Source: Prevotella sp.
Lineage (GTDB): Bacteria > Bacteroidota > Bacteroidia > Bacteroidales > Bacteroidaceae
Reading direction: 5' to 3'
Length of the DNA: 12,548 nucleotides
Assembly (NCBI GenBank): GCA_022732315.1
Contig: JAIJUV010000069.1
Span: 1-12,548, forward strand
Each line of letters opens with the position of its first letter. Position 1 is the stretch's first letter. The translations under genes and the position numbers were made by a program. The notes beneath the pieces were generated by a model. It worked only from the letters and a program-made list of their open reading frames with translations, was not told where the DNA came from and ran no database searches. Below, one piece after another: positions 12,543-12,548 of this stretch.

Positions 12543-12548
12543 CCTTGA

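Overview
The window looks like a Bacteroidetes genome (Bacteroides/Prevotella-type). Supporting signs are the -7 promoter boxes of the form TAnnTTTG, the near absence of Shine-Dalgarno sites, DUF4134 (TraE-like) conjugation proteins of the kind found in Bacteroides conjugative transposons, and Bacteroides-style relaxase and tyrosine recombinase genes. The central reading is one mobile element inside another. A mobilizable, integrase-bearing element of about 11.8 kb has inserted into a small conjugation gene and split it in two.

Outer element (both window edges, minus strand). At the right edge lies an intact DUF4134-type membrane protein (12204-12542), followed by the 5' part of a second, paralogous DUF4134 gene (11924-12099). 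The missing 3' part of that gene is at the extreme left edge (1-149) and runs out of the window. Joining the two parts at a shared 8-bp sequence, ATTTCCTC (142-149 and 11924-11931), gives a reading frame that aligns without gaps to the intact paralog over all residues visible.

Inner element (about 142-11931). Just inside each end are short repeats that look like integrase arm sites: AAGTATnAT-type repeats at both ends and paired GTTCCC(A) repeats at both ends. From left to right the cargo is AT-rich and on the plus strand. First comes an XRE-type regulator with a CoiA-like nuclease (626-2196), preceded by tandem dyad operators. Next is a compact Type II restriction-modification operon: a small Cro/CI-type controller, a cytosine-C5 methyltransferase, a SacI-family-like endonuclease and an AlbA_2/Schlafen-like protein (2446-5878), preceded by five TGATAC/GTATCA boxes. 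The right half is on the minus strand and is the mobility half. It reads, in order of transcription, two tandem tyrosine recombinases, an excisionase-like HTH protein, a probable oriT region, a MobC-like protein, a MOBP-type relaxase, a coiled-coil/transmembrane protein and a small unknown protein.

How it may work together (inference). The element can integrate and excise by itself and can probably be mobilized by a conjugation machine supplied in trans. It carries two nuclease modules that could protect the host or the element. By sitting in a conserved conjugation gene it probably disables or conditions transfer of the larger conjugative element that carries it. Precise excision would restore the gene. 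The coordination of insertion site, promoters and operators is the part most worth testing.
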